A stretch of 64,000 nucleotides of DNA from Plantago major (lineage: Eukaryota; Streptophyta; Magnoliopsida; Lamiales; Plantaginaceae), in contig CM048842.1 of NCBI GenBank assembly GCA_026545765.1, positions 24,466,667 through 24,530,666 on the forward strand. The letters run 5' to 3'. This document shows positions 11,349-23,136 of the stretch, piece after piece. The notes beneath the pieces are model-generated. The model was not told where the DNA came from. It was given only the letters and a program-made list of their open reading frames with translations, and ran no database searches. Positions within the stretch are counted from its first letter, which is position 1; each line of letters begins with the position of its first letter. The position numbers and the translations under genes were made by a program.

Positions 11349-12070
11349 ATGAATGGATGTGAGATTGTCAAAGGAGATGGAACAATTCTGATAGTGTGGG
11401 AATCTCCCTCTCAGGTTGCAAGAAGAAGAAAAGTGGAATTTCGCGAAGAAGCTGAGGTTTCACAGGTTCGAGGCGTTGATCATGAGGACGTGCCTCCTGT
11501 TCGTACTACTTCGGTGGATAGTGAGAGCGCTGGATCGGGTTCCTCGTTGGGAATGATCCTGCTACTGTGCGTACTGATACTGTATTGTATTGTCGCAAAT
11601 TAAAGATTTGTATGGGTTGCCAAGTGATGGAGTGGTACTTCCTCTTCCATCACAAAGACCATACCAAGAGATCGAAGGGATGGTTGTGATGTATGAAATT
11701 GCTTTTAAGTTGGGATTGAGGATTCCCCTTTCTACTTTCCTCAGAGATGTGCTTGGAGAGTATGGGTTGGCTCCAGGTCAGTTGGTTCCCAACACATGGC
11801 CGTTACTTCTCTCTTTGCAGAAACTTGGGCAGCAGAAGAACATTGATATTTCTGTTGGGGTTCTTCATCATGTTTACCATCCAAAGAGCTCACCTAAGGA
11901 GGACAAGGGTAGAATCATGTTCTCTGTGCGCTCGGGAAAAGATCCGTTGGTGATTATTAAAGCAAAGAATGATGATTCTTCTTGGAAAGGAAGGTACTTT
12001 TTGGTTGAAAAGAGTTTGGTATTCGGTCCGACTCATGCTGGGACTGCTTGCTTATCTTGGAGGGGCTATG

Positions 12071-12139
12071 GTAAGTTTTTACTTTCGAGCTTATATTTTT
12101 CGTTGATTGGCACGAGTCTGAGTTTGGGTTTTATTGCAG
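12071..12139 (+). other. Intron 1 of gypsy1 aORF
   Basis: GTAAGTTTTT donor and TTTTATTGCAG acceptor, 69 bp. Splicing keeps the frame (RGY, then DPRGT). It has no stop, so retention would add 23 hydrophobic residues. Confidence 0.65.
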
Positions 12140-12679
12140 ATCCCCGAGGTACTAGTACGTCAGTGGAGCCGTTCGAAGAGAATATCACTCTTCGGATTCA
12201 ACAGATGCCGATGTTGGAAAGGTCTTGGCAGCGTCTTCTTAAGGCCACTGGCTCTGAGATTTTAGGAAAGAGTGCCGTCGAATCTGCTTTTGCCAGACTT
12301 GAAGATGGAAGTCCTCACGTCGAAAGGCCTGAGGTTGGAAAACAGATTGTTCTTCACGGGAACGCGGATGTGCTCAAGCGTGCTGAAAAAAAAGAGAAAG
12401 TTGATTCCTGAACCCGCCTTGGAGGAAGCCTCCGGAGGCGTAGTGTTGGGAGACGTTATTCATGCTCCATTAGGACCGTTGACTCCTGTGGTAGAGAATG
12501 TAGTCTCTCGATCGACTACTCTGGCGTGTCGGTTGGAGGTCATTACACTGGGCGAAGGCGCGGCCTTAACTCTGGAGCCTTCCATATTTCACGTCGGCAA
12601 GTTGTCTCTTGATGATGTTAACGAATCGCAGAAGGATTTCGAAGAGACCGTTGAGAATAACCTGTCTCGAGCCATCAAG

Positions 12680-12761
12680 GTCGTAATCTTCTTCTTGCTT
12701 GTTGTTTAATATCGCTCTCTTTTTTGTGTGATGATGTAACAATCTTAATTTGTATTTGTAG
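12680..12761 (+). other. Intron 2 of gypsy1 aORF
   Basis: AAG|GTCGTAATC donor and TTTGTATTTGTAG acceptor, 82 bp, T-rich with in-frame stops. It joins SRAIK to VLQSAVSLSR in frame. Confidence 0.7.
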
Positions 12762-13523
12762 GTGCTTCAATCAGCAGTTTCTTTGAGTCGGTGTAAGAAG
12801 TCCGATGAAGCAAAGATCCGGGGGATGCAATCGAAAATTGATGCACTCTTAAAAAACCTCAGTGATTCTGATGCAAAGGTTGAGGAGGCCACTAGCTTGG
12901 AAGTGAAGAATGGTGAGGAGGCTACCGAGACCAAACAAAAGCTCAAGGAGGTTGAGACTAATCTTGAACTAGAGAGAACAAGATCCTCGAAGCTGGAGGC
13001 TGCGCTTGAGCTTGAGAAGACAAGATCTGCACAAATTTTGGAGGAGGGGCAGTTGATAGCGGACAAAGCAACTATGAGGACGACTTTGGAGGTGTTGCTC
13101 AAAATAGAGCATGGGGAGATTGACCGTGATGCTATGATCTTGAATGTGGTTTCTTACTTCAAGGATCTTAAGGATCCTAAGATAGTGATTGGGGATAACA
13201 TAGTGGACATTGACAAGATTTGAAAATTAGACTAGGAAGAATATCCAGTGTGATTGTATTTCATTTGGTAGGTGGTTCGTCTCATTTTGTTTAGCATCGT
13301 GTGTTGGGACTGACAATGTATGAGGCCCACGACTTGATCTATTTTGTTAGTATGCTAATATTGAGACCAACTTTTGTATGTGTCGTACTCTTAAAAAATG
13401 CACGAGCTTTCGTTTTGTTACTCAGTAAGATCGTGTGTTGCACAGATCGAGGATACTTTTCGAGTAAAAATGTTAAGTTTTTCGTAGAAAAATCTTTCGG
13501 AAGGAGATCTTGAAACATTTAAA

Positions 13524-14390
13524 GGTGACTTCAAAAGATTATGGGAGGAGCCTTGGAAGCCTTAACGGATGGCTTCCTGAAGGCCTAGAAGGAGTCTTAG
13601 ACGCATCGAAAGATGTCTTCAGAAGACTATGGAAGGAGCCTTGGAAGCTTTGGTGGAAGGCTTCCGGAAGGCCTAGAAGGAGTCTTAGAAGCATCGGAAG
13701 ATGTCTTCAGAAGACTATGGAAGGAGCCTTGGTGGATGGCTTCCGGAAGGCCTAGAAGGAGTCTTAGAAGCATCGGAAGATTTCTTCAAAAGACTATGGA
13801 AGGAGCCTTGGAAGCCTTGGTGGATGGCTTCCGGAAGGCCTAGAAGGAGTCTTAGAAGCATCGGAAGATGTCTTCAGAAGACTATGGAAGGAGCGTTGGA
13901 AGCCTTCGTGGATGTCTTCCGGAAGGCTTGGAAGGAGTCTTAGAAGCATCGGAAGATGTCTTCAGAAGACTATGGAAGGAGCTTTGGAAGCCTTGGTGGA
14001 AGGCTTCCGGAAGGCCTAGAAGGAGTCTTAGAAGCATCGAAAGATGTCTTCAGAAGACTATGGAAGGAGCCTTGGAAGCTTTGGTGGAAGGCTTCCGGAA
14101 GGCCTAGAAGGAGTCTTAGAAGCATCGGAAGATGTCTTCAAAAGACTATGGAAGGAGCCTTGGAAGCCTTTGTGGATGGCTTCCGGAAGGACTAGAAGGA
14201 GTCTTAGAAGCATCGGAAGATGTCTTCAAAAGACTATGGAAGGAGCCTTGGAAGCCTTGGTGGATGGCTTCCGGGAGGCTTGGAAGGAGTCTTAGAAGCA
14301 TCGGAATATGTCTTCAGAAGACTATGGAAGGAGCCTTGGAAGCCTTGGTGGATGGCTTCCGGAAGGCTTGGAAGGAGCTTCTTTGGAGTT
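13524..14390. repeat. 88-bp tandem repeat array
   Basis: There are about ten head-to-tail copies of an 88-bp unit, one shortened by about 9 bp near 13730. Each has GTCTTCAGAAGAC and CTTCCGGAAGG, two short inverted repeats. ATG-started ORFs recur every 88 bp (13613, 13701, 13868, 13956, 14044, 14132, 14220), an artefact because 88 is not a multiple of three. Tat elements commonly carry such arrays between pol and the 3' LTR, where they can seed satellites. Confidence 0.95.
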
Positions 14391-14939
14391 AGCTTGCTAG
14401 GGGCGAGGTAGCTTCCTAGTGATGACTTATGAGTTTGGTAGCTGACTAGGAGCTTGTTGACTTCCTAGGAGCTAGAGAAGAGCGTGTGGTGAGCTTGAAA
14501 AATCCTTGCTCGTTTTTCGGGCACTATCTTTCGTATTTTTGTTTGAAGTTGCGTGACCTCGTGGGTCGTTTGAGTATCTCATAATATATAAAGTTCAGAA
14601 TGATCTTCGAATGCAACACACACTGTGCAAAACAATTCATTCTGAGTCTATTCACGAAATATTGTTTATGTAAATTTAACATTGCGAAGCATAGCCAGAG
14701 CACGTAATGTTCATCTAGCTAGTGTGTCCATTATGTTGCAAGTCACATATATAAAAACTTATTGACTAGATACTCTGGGATGACTAGTAAAGGGTCACAA
14801 CATATTCAGACATGTGGGTGACTAACTAACAATGAATTGTAACATGCTCATACAGGTCTTATTAGCTTGACTGAATGGTTCGTAGATGACTAACCTGTGA
14901 GCAACTTGCTCGAGAGGGTTTGACTTGGTCCACTGGGTT
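14391..14939. other. Gypsy1 non-coding region between repeat arrays
   Basis: AT-rich spacer. GCTAGGGGCG and CTAGGAGCTTG fragments repeat loosely near 14390-14475. No gene seen. Confidence 0.5.
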
Positions 14940-16375
14940 TGTCCCCCAGTTTAAGCTCTAGTTCAGAGGAGTAGTGCTTGAACTATTATCGTGTTCGTCC
15001 GCCTACTTCGTCGAGTTTGGTCATGCCAGGTCAGTCAGACATCTATGTATGTCAGCTTGCAGTTGGTTGACACGCTTGGTCTGTCAGACAATTTGCTTGT
15101 GGAGTTCACCCTGTGGCTTAACTGTCAATTCAGTGATGGACCTCTTAGAGAGGGGAGGCGTTTAACCGTCCTGCTTAGTCGGGTTAGGTGACCGACTAGC
15201 CTCTGGTCAGGTCGGTTGTTGGAAAGAAATTAATCTCAGAAGGTGACTTTGGTTCATACCTTGATATGTGGATTTAGATGGGTGCAACATGTAGAGAGCT
15301 TTGTCTGTCGGAGCTCTCGTATAGTTACGGTGAGCATGTGGATGGAGCTGGGTCTCTTTGTATGGTAGTGATCATCAATTTTGAAATGTCTGCACTCGTC
15401 TAAACCATGGAGCTGTTTTTTGCGCATCTCATGGATTAAGCAAGTGCAAGCCAATCAAAATAGATGTGAGTCCATGTGTTTTCATTGGTCAGCCTGATGG
15501 ATGGTTGGCTTTGTTGAGCAGCATGTTTTGGATGATCGCTTGGAAGTAAGATGTGCCGCGTGGGCATTACTTCAATCGTATTCATGATGTGTTAGCTTGC
15601 AACATGAGTGGAATCCATCTTCTTGGAGAGGTTTGGGGGGGGGGGGGGGGTGGGGCGGATGACCGACCTGCCTAGCTGGGTTAGTTGACCAGCTAGCCCC
15701 TGGTCAAGTCGGCTAGTTGTTGTGAGAATTCAATCTCATAGATGAAACATGAGCATTGGTACCTTGACTGTGGGTGTTTGCTGACTGTTTGTATGTGCCA
15801 GATGGAGTGGATGACCACTGTCCCGTTGTTTGGACTTTGTATATGGCGAGGATCCTTCTGGTTAGCCGGCGACTTCTCATGGATCGTTGTTGTCGAGATG
15901 TTCCGACTGGTTCAGGTCTTGTATTGGTTAGCCTGCAAGAACATTGGACCCCCTTGGGGAGGGGGGGTTAGACCGACCTGCCCAACCGGGTTAGCTAACC
16001 GGCTTGCCCCTAGTCAGATCGGTTGATTGGAAGAGAAATCAATCTCGTCAGACAAAGTTGGGCCATACCTTAGCCGTGGGTGACATGTTGCTGGTGGAGA
16101 GAAGTTTCTCTGACAAAGTAGGTGATCAATTATCAACCTCTTGGATGATGTGATTGTTTGGACCCTTCCAGTTGGCTGACGATTTCACATGGATTCAGTC
16201 GTCGGGTGTCACGATGGAATGATTAGTAGCTTGGTCGGCTGTCAGCAAGACGTTTGGACCCCCTGGGAAGGTTTGGGGGGTGGGGCGGTTGACCGACCTG
16301 CCTAGCTGGGTTAGGTGACCAGCTAGCCCCTGGTCAGGTCGACTGATTGTAAAGAGGAGTTAACCTCAACATGCG
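14940..16375. repeat. Degenerate ~310-bp repeats after integrase
   Basis: The block 'GACCGACCTGCC...CTGGGTTAG.TGACC.GCTAGCCCCTGGTCAGGTCGG' recurs, anchored at about 15195, 15695, 16003 and 16323. Each copy is followed by an AATCTCA-like block and 'ggaccccctgggga' G-runs (G-run at 15630-15650). Spacing of 308 and 320 bp for the last three shows a diverged tandem array with a longer, partly changed first unit. Confidence 0.75.
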
Positions 16376-16389
16376 AGTATTTGGAAGGT

Positions 16390-17316
16390 GGGGCATTAGA
16401 AGTGATACCTTTTCAAGTGGATGGCATTCCAACTGTTAGCTACCTGTCGTCCTTCCTTGGTTTCCAGCTTGTAGGCTCCATTGCCTACTACCTTGGTGAT
16501 TTTGTAAGGACCTTCCCAATTTGGTCCAAGCTTGCCAGCTCCTGTCTCCTTGGTGTTCTGGAACACCTTACGCAGAACCCAATCGTCTTACTTGAAGGTT
16601 CGTACACGTATGTTTTTGTTGAAGTGTTGTGCAACCTTCTGTTGATAGGCGGCACTCCGAATCATGGCTCTTTCCCTGAGTTCATCAACCAAGTCGAGCT
16701 CGTGTGCCAATGTCGCATCGTTGGTCTATTCGTTAGCCATTTTGTATCTTGTTGTGGGTAATCCCAATTCTATGGGTAGGATTGCTTCAGTTCCATATGT
16801 CATGCTAAATGGTGTTTCTCCAGTTGGGGTCCTTGGTGTGGTTCGGTAAGACCATAGGACGTCTGGAAGTTCATCTGCCCATGCTCCTTTTGCTTGTTTT
16901 AGCCGTTTTTTGAGACTGTTCATAATAGTCTTGTTGGTCGACTCTACTTGTCCATTTGCTTGGGGATAGCGTGGAGTGGAGAATGTAAGCTTGATTCCCC
17001 ATTCTTTGCAGAAATCTTGAAACTCATAGCTTATGAACTGTGAGCCATTGTCTGTCACGATTTCGTAGGGGACTCCGTACCTGCAAATCACATGTTTCCA
17101 AATGAAATTTTTTACCTCTGTGTCACGGACTTGCTTGAAAAGGCTTCCACCCACTTGGTGAAGTAATCGGTTACTGCTAGCATGTACACTCATTGGCCTG
17201 GTGCAGTAGGTAGTTTCCCTACTATGTCCATTCCCCATTTCATGAAAGGCCATGGAGCAATAGATGGGTGTAGCTTCTCTGGTGGGAGATGGCTGATGTG
17301 TGAATGTCTTTGGCAT
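16390..17316 (-). pseudogene. Gypsy1 integrase core and C-terminal domain
   Basis: Integrase inserts the cDNA into the genome. Visible are [15 protein letters not shown] (second catalytic Asp), [12 protein letters not shown] (catalytic Glu, exactly 35 residues after the Asp), then [17 protein letters not shown]. The C-terminal GPY-type module [17 protein letters not shown] reads near 16500. Stops or shifts lie near 16723 and 16593. The N-terminal zinc finger and first Asp lie in the ORF ending at 17190; an in-frame TGA (CGA in the expected reading) and a one-base shift separate the two. Confidence 0.85.
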
Positions 17317-18572
17317 GAGTCACATCTTCTCACAAAGTTTAGAGCATCAGTTCTCATAGTTGGCCAATAGTATCCGGTTGTTAGTGCTCGGTGGGCAAGA
17401 CTTCTGGCTCCAGAGTGGTTGCCACATTCTCCTGCGTGCAACTCATTCAGAACATGTTTGGCTTCATTATTGGTTACACACCTGAGTAGGGGTCCTGAAT
17501 AGGATCTCCTATAGAGTTGTCCTTCGAGGAGCGTGAAGCGGGCTGCCTTTGCCTTCACCCTCCTTGCCTCGCTTTTGTCTTCTGGAAGTTCTTCGTTTGA
17601 CAAGTACAATGCTATTGGAGTCATCCAATTTGACTCAGTTGTTATATCGGCTACTGTCTGGTTGGCGGGCTCACCCTTCCATGTTGCAGGCCATTGTACA
17701 TACACCACGGGAATAGTCATTGGCACTGTGGTTTGAATGGCGGCTCCTAGGTTGGCGAGGGCGTCCGCGTGACTGTTGTCCGTCCTTGGCACTTGCAAAA
17801 CAGAAAACTCCTCGAAGGAGGATTGCAACTCCTTGGCTAACTGAAGATAGGAAGCCATCTTGGTGTCACTGGTTTGGTATGAGCCCTGCAATTGGTTAAC
17901 TACTAGCTGTGAGTCCGACTGTACCTGAATGCTTTTTATGCCCATGTCCCGAGCTAGGTTGAGGCTAGCGATAAGCGCCTCATACTCAGACTCGTTGTTG
18001 GTTGCTTTGAATCCACATCTGATAGCTCTTTGGATTGTGTCCCCTTCTGGTGAGGTTAGGACTATGCCAAGTCCACTTCCTTTGCCGTTACTAGAACCAT
18101 CAACTGAGAGCTTCCACTGCAAATTGTTCTTCTCCTGCAAACAAAACAATTCCTTCTCCGCTTGACCTAATTCAGTTGGGGTGAAGTCCGCTATGAAGTC
18201 TGCAAGTGCTTGAGACTTGATGGCTGTGCGGGGTTGGAAGGAGACATCGTACTCACTGAGCTCAACCGCCCATTTTGAGAGCCTACCTGAGACTTCGGGC
18301 TTGTTTAGGATGTTGCGTAGTGGAAAGCTGGTGAGGACTACGATTGGATGGCATTGGAAGTAAGGGCGTAGCTTCCTTGCTGAGGTGACTAGTGCAAGGG
18401 CTAGCTTCTCCAGCTGGCTGTACCGAGTTTCTGCATCTAGTAAGGACTTGCTCACGTAGTAGACTGGGAGTTGGTTTCCATCCTGTTCCCTGACTAGGAC
18501 GCCGCTTAGTGCTGAGTCGGAGACTGCGAGGTAAACAAACAGAGTCTCTCTGGCCTTGGGCTTTGATAGCAC
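17190..18572 (-). pseudogene. Gypsy1 dual RNase H and integrase N-terminus
   Basis: 460 codons. The first RNase H (connection-like) has VYLAVSDSALSGVLVREQDG and RYSQLEKLALALV; the second, plant/archaeal-type RNase H, starts WKLSVDGSSNGKGSGLGIVL, with NNESEYEALIASL and VQSDSQLVVNQL supplying acidic residues and a DNSHADALANLG end. Then comes the integrase zinc finger (HAGECGNHSG ... CDSCQRH) and [10 protein letters not shown] with the first catalytic Asp. Two RNase H domains in a row mark the Tat lineage. It is contiguous with the RT ORF across a TAG (18645) that replaces a likely CAG. Confidence 0.9.
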
Positions 18573-18647
18573 TGGAGGTGTGGTAAGGTAACGTATGATT
18601 TGTTGTAGGGCGTCCTCACACTCGTCTGTCCACTGGAAGTCTTTGGC

Positions 18648-19640
18648 CTACCGTAGGGTGTCAAAAAATGGACGACACTTCTCGGAAGATTTGGGTATGA
18701 ACCTACTGAGGACTGCCAGCCTCGCAGTCAATTTCTGCACATCTTTAACACACTTGGGGGAAGGGATGTTAGCAATAGAACGAATTTGATCAGGGTTAGC
18801 CTCAATACCTCTTTGTGTGACTAAGTATCCAACGAATTTCCCAGAGGAAACTCCAAAGGAACACTTGGCTGGATTCAACTTCATGTTGTACCTGCGGAAA
18901 ACCAAGAAGGCTTGGCGGAGATGGTCCAGGTTTTGGTCGGCGAACAATGACTTGACTAACATGTCGTCAATGTACACCTCCATGGTGTCCCCCAGCATGC
19001 TGGCGAACATGCGGTTGACCAGGCGTTGGTAAGTGGCTCCTGCATTCTTGAGTCCAAAGGGCATGACCTTGTAGCAAAAGGTCCCCCTTTATGTGACGAA
19101 GGCTGTCTTCTCTTGATCTTCAGGGTGCATCAGTATCTGGTTGTATCCTGAGAATGCGTCCATGAAGTTTAACAGCTCATGTCCTGCGGTGGCATCCACT
19201 AGCATGTCTATGTGGGGAAGTGGAAAGGAATCCTTTGGGCATGCTTTGTTGAGGTCGGTGAAGTCGATGCACACTCGCCATTTGCCATTCTTTTTCTTTA
19301 CTACCACAACGTTGGCTAACCAGTCTGGGTAGTGTACTTCGCGGACTGATCCGATATCAAGTAATTTATGGACTTCTTCACTGATAACCTTGTTTCTTTC
19401 TGGAGCGAACTTTCTCCGTTTTTGTCTGACTGGTGGGTAATCTGGATCAACCTCAAGTCTGTGGGTGATAACCTCTGGGTCAACTCCTGTCATATCTGCA
19501 TGTGACCAAGCAAAGCAGTCGTGGTGAACTTTTAGAAATGTGATCAATTGCTCTCTTAGCTCTGGCCTCAACCTTGCCCCAATCTGAACCTTGTGATCCG
19601 GATGATCCGGGTGAATCTGAACTTCATCGAGCTCTTCCAT
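18648..19640 (-). pseudogene. Gypsy1 reverse transcriptase
   Basis: Two frames. 19089-19640 has the linker, EEVHKLLDIGSVREV, VVVVKKKNGKWRVCIDFTDL, ACPKDSFPLPHIDMLVDA and MDAFSGYNQI (first catalytic Asp). 18648-19064 has MPFGLKNAGATYQRLVNRMF and VYIDDMLVKS (the YxDD catalytic motif), then LNPAKCSFGV and FVGYLVTQRGIEANPDQI. The pieces are split by a stop/shift at about 19065-19088, and TAG at 18645 follows. Catalytic residues are intact. Confidence 0.92.
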
Positions 19641-19685
19641 CCCAGGCTGGTATGGATCGATTGGGGGGTTGAGTTGCTGTAATTG

Positions 19686-20162
19686 CTATAACTCGGTTGC
19701 CTTCGGCTTCAAGGCTTCCATGTAACATGTCCTTGCATCACGCTGCTGGCAAAAAATCTCTTTCACCCCCACTTGGTTGGGAAGCGGATCACCTGATGGC
19801 ACTGCTTTCATCTCATGAATCCATGGCCTACCAAGGATGGCATTGTAGCTTGATGGGCTGTCCACAATCAGAAACTTCGTCGTTAGGTTGACGCCTTCTG
19901 CATAGACAGGAAGGGTAACACTCCCAACTGTGTACTTCCTTTCTCCACTGAAGCCATATAGAGTTGTCGGCTGGCGAAGAATAGCGGTCTCATCTATGCC
20001 CATTTCTGTCAGAGCATCTAGAAAAATGATGTTAGCAGAGCTCCCATTGTCAATGAGAACTCTCTTCGTAAGACAATTTGCAATAAGAATTGAAATAACT
20101 AAAGCATCGTCATGAGGACTGATTAGTTGCTTAGACTCTTGGTCTGAGAAGCTAATAGTCAA
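19686..20162 (-). pseudogene. Gypsy1 aspartic protease
   Basis: Retropepsin that cleaves the polyprotein. The active-site region is RVLIDNGSSANIIF (D-N-G-S in place of the usual D-T/S-G), with the flap region LYGFSGE and the YNAILGRPWIHEM motif near the C-terminus. It is bounded by stops from gag and RT; a TAG near 19683 lies in the linker to RT. Confidence 0.88.
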
Positions 20163-20209
20163 GTCAGACGAAGAGGCGTCCGATGCTCTGCGAGCATTGA
20201 GCTCAGGCC

Positions 20210-21925
20210 TTACCGTTTGCCTACTGTGGCGCTTTGCCGCAGAGTATGAGACACCACTGATCTGTGACCCCCCCAGAGATTACGTTGATCACCTTGTTGG
20301 TCGTCCGAGGGGCTCAGAAGATCGATGCCGCCGACCGGGCGAGTCTTTTTACCTTTGTCAGAGAGGTACTCCGTCAAGTGCCCTCTCTTCAAGAGCTCGG
20401 CTACCTCCAATCGCAAAGAGATGCACTCTGCAGTTGTATGGCCATGGTCTCCATGAAACTCACACCACTTGTTGGAGTTTCTTTGATCTGGAGGTGTTTT
20501 GAGTTTTCCTGGCCATCTAACTCTGTCACCCATGCTTTTCGTGACTGCTACACACTCCTCTGGCTCAATGTTGAGGGAGTAGCCCGGAGGTGGTGCTTGA
20601 GTTTCTGTCCTCCTTTGTTGGATTGGAGGGCGAGGTGGATTCACAACAGGTCCATGTCTTATCTCAGTTGGGTATGGCCTAGCACGATAGTCTGGAACCC
20701 TTCGTTCAACTCGTCTGTCAGGCTTGGGCTCCTTGCGAACACTTTGGCTTGATATGTAAGGTCTGTTAGCATCATCCTCCTCCCATTTGATCTGAGCCCA
20801 TGCTTTGGCGAGCACTTCTTCCATTGTTCGACAGGGGTACATGGTCAGCTCCTTGTACAACCCCGAGTTGGGTGGCAACCCTTTGCGGAATGCATTGACA
20901 GCAGTATCCTTGTTGCAGTTGGGGATCGACACCTTCTCCTTGTTGAATTTTGCGACGTACTCCCTGAGAGATTCGTTAGGTCTTTGTCGGACGCTATACA
21001 AGTCGTCCGACAGTTTCAAAAGCTTGCGACTGCTTGCGAATTGTTCCACTAAGCAGTCGACTAATTGGGCAAAAGAAGAAATGAAATTGTTGGGTAAGTT
21101 GGTATACCATTGTAGGGCTGGTCTGATCAGACTGGAACCAAACCCTTTGCACATGCAAGCCTCACGGAGATCCCTGGGGATGACTATAGTGAACATCCTC
21201 TACTTGTATTGTGAGACATGGTCGTCCGGGTCCGTTGTTCCATCATAGAGTTTCATACTTGGGAAGGTGAACTTGGTTGGCATCTCCACCAAGGCTATAG
21301 CATCAGCGAAGGGAGAGTCAGCAAAGCTGTTGGGTAAGCTCTTCTTGATCGGTGCTGGCACTCCAGGGATCCTTTGGATCATTTCTTCCAAGCTCACCAG
21401 TTTGGAGGCTAGCTCCTCATTGCTACTTCCGTGTCCTGCAGAGAGGGTTAGCAAGTGATCTACCTGACTTGCGCTTTGGTTGCGTTGTTGTGGTGATTCT
21501 TCGTTCATCCTTGGGTTAGGACCTTCGAACGAAACCCTCCTGCTGGTGGTACCCTGAGTGATCTCAAGGGATGGCCTTGGCGGAGCGCTCACCACTTGAG
21601 AGACTGGAGTTATGGGAATCACCCCTTTCGTCTCTTCAAAGGTTAGCTGGCAAGCCTCAATCGTGTTGCGTGGTGGGTTCTCCGCCCCAGTGCCATGAGT
21701 CAGTCGGCGAGACGAGGCCGCGTACAATGTTGGAGCCTCCTGGTGGACAACAGACTCAAATCTTTCCTTCAAGAGCGAGTTCTCCTGGCAGACAGCGCGG
21801 TTCTCATCCTCAAGGAGCTTGATCTTCTTGGCGTTCTCTTGCATCTGGGCCGCCAAGGTTTTGATCTGAGTGACGACGTCCACCTCCTCTACCTCTTCCA
21901 GAACGTATTCGTCTGAGTGCGTCAT
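20210..21925 (-). pseudogene. Gypsy1 gag
   Basis: Starts at 21925 (MTHSDEYVLEEVEEVD), with a short coiled coil (LLEDENRAV), a Pro/Ser-rich middle and the capsid-like core continuing after a TAG at 21197-21199: [53 protein letters not shown]. The nucleocapsid end has [15 protein letters not shown], a C-x2-H-x-type zinc motif of Tat gags. The protein would package element RNA. The start follows the PBS by about 55 bp. Confidence 0.9.
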
Positions 21926-21980
21926 GATGATTAATTAGTGTATCGTAGTTGTTGCTACTGGATTGACTTTTTTGATAGCC

Positions 21981-22001
21981 GGGGCCCCACGGTGGGCGCC
22001 A
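21981..22001 (-). other. Primer-binding site of gypsy1
   Basis: Minus-strand TGGCGCCCACCGTGGGG, three bases after the 5' LTR end. It is of the kind usual in Tat elements; I do not assign the tRNA. Confidence 0.8.
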
Positions 22002-22004
22002 AAT

Positions 22005-23136
22005 TGTAGACGCTCAGAGATCTACAATCGAATCAGGTTGATGGATTGGGGGGCACCAGCGACCTGCAAGGCAACAAGAGCAAACCTAGAGACATGAGGT
22101 TCCAAGGTGACACCGGTGCGGTGCCGACCGAAGGGACTCCGACGCTCAAGTCAGTAAACTGGAAGAGGATGTAAGAATTGAAGGAGATAGAGAGAAGGAT
22201 GATGAGAGTCGACTTATCCTGTTGAGTGGATCGGTTCGGCAATGAATGGACGGGCACCGGTGAGATGGCTAGCTAAGCTCGTCTGAGGGAGCTAGCTAGT
22301 CGTGTCGGAAGATGGATGATGATGGTGGTGGTTGAAGGTGGAAGGAGATGGGGAAGGTCGATGATGATGGTTGAACGTGGAAGGAGATAGGGAAGGTCGA
22401 TGATGATGGTGGTTGATTGTAGGCGATGGTGGATGATTGTAAGTAGCTTAGAGCGTTGATCGGATAGCTTGAGAGTGATGGAGGCGTCAAAGAGATTGCT
22501 AGGGTTTGTTTAGTGAATATTCGATGATCTAACCTTCTTCCTTTCCTCCCCATATAGAGACTCTTCCTTCCACCCGTTGGAGTCTTCCCATAACCACCTC
22601 CCCTTCCTTTCGGATGAGGTTGTTGGAGTTCATTTGAATGGAGTTGGACTCCTTCTTAGTCGGTTGGAAGACACTTCTTTAGTGAAGCCTGTTAGGAGAA
22701 ATAGTTCAACCCTCCATCTCGTGGGTTGACTAGTTCCATCAGCCTAGTAGGAGTGTTGGCTTATGGATGTGGTTGAGTGATCCATGTGGGCTTGCTTGTT
22801 AACCGGCTGCATGGTTAGCAAAGTTGCTCGAACTAGATGGGTTGGCTGGAACCCGTTAGATGGTCTTCATAGATGGCTTAGCTAGGTGAGCCAATTAGCT
22901 CGTCAATAGGTCAGATGATTGACGAAGGGTATCGAGCTAGGCAGCTTGGTCCGTTGGCTTAGTAAGGTCAACCATTCAATCTTTGAGACTCGACTTGCTC
23001 GTCAGATCAAGTTGGACTCGTTATTGAATCGTGGATTGGGCTTGATCACCAATTAATGGGCCATAAACGAGGCCATATCAAATAGTATTTGGACTAAGTT
23101 CTGGACTGGACTAAGATACGAAAATTTACCAATACA
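22005..23136 (-). repeat. 5' LTR of gypsy1
   Basis: The LTR is 1,132 bp, with the same ends as 8398-9533. The right flank GTGGT completes the TSD. Confidence 0.97.

Larger units (their letters stand above)
11349..13223 (+). pseudogene. Spliced antisense ORF (aORF) of gypsy1, Transposase_28-like
   Basis: This ORF runs opposite to gag-pol. Its core (from about 11605) reads IKDLYGLPSDGVVLPLP, then GLRIPLSTFLRDVLGEYGLA, then QLVPNTWPLLLSLQKL, the pattern of the plant 'putative gypsy type transposon' family (PF04195), known as antisense ORFs in Tat elements. Introns with clear sites: 12071-12139 (GTAAGT...TTGCAG, 69 bp, itself open in frame) and 12680-12761 (82 bp, contains stops). The last exon (12762-13223) is a coiled coil rich in KLKEVE, LELERTRSSKLE and ends NIVDIDKI. 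Breaks are a frame change around 11550-11600 and a one-base shift in the A8 run at 12386. The function is unknown; the coiled coil suggests oligomerisation. The start is uncertain. Confidence 0.75.
8398..23136 (-). mobile_element. Gypsy1: complete Tat-lineage Ty3/gypsy retrotransposon
   Basis: This 14,739-bp element has two LTRs (8398-9533 and 22005-23136), a PBS, a PPT and a perfect TSD. In minus-strand order it has gag, protease, RT, RNase H, a second RNase H and integrase. Between integrase and the 3' LTR come degenerate ~310-bp repeats, an 88-bp tandem array and a spliced ORF on the opposite strand. Dual RNase H plus an antisense ORF and a repeat-rich 3' region are marks of the Tat lineage (Retand-like). 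The LTRs differ by roughly 15-20 substitutions and small indels by eye, so the insertion is recent compared with its host copia A. Stops and frameshifts in gag and pol make it non-autonomous. Confidence 0.95.

Noticed and set aside
11349-13223. A host protein-coding gene on the plus strand
   Set aside because: It lies wholly inside gypsy1 between its LTRs and matches the aORF family of Tat elements.
13510-14411. Series of overlapping ORFs with MSSEDYGRSLGS repeats
   Set aside because: They arise because the 88-bp array is not a multiple of three, so each unit opens a new frame. There is no protein evidence.
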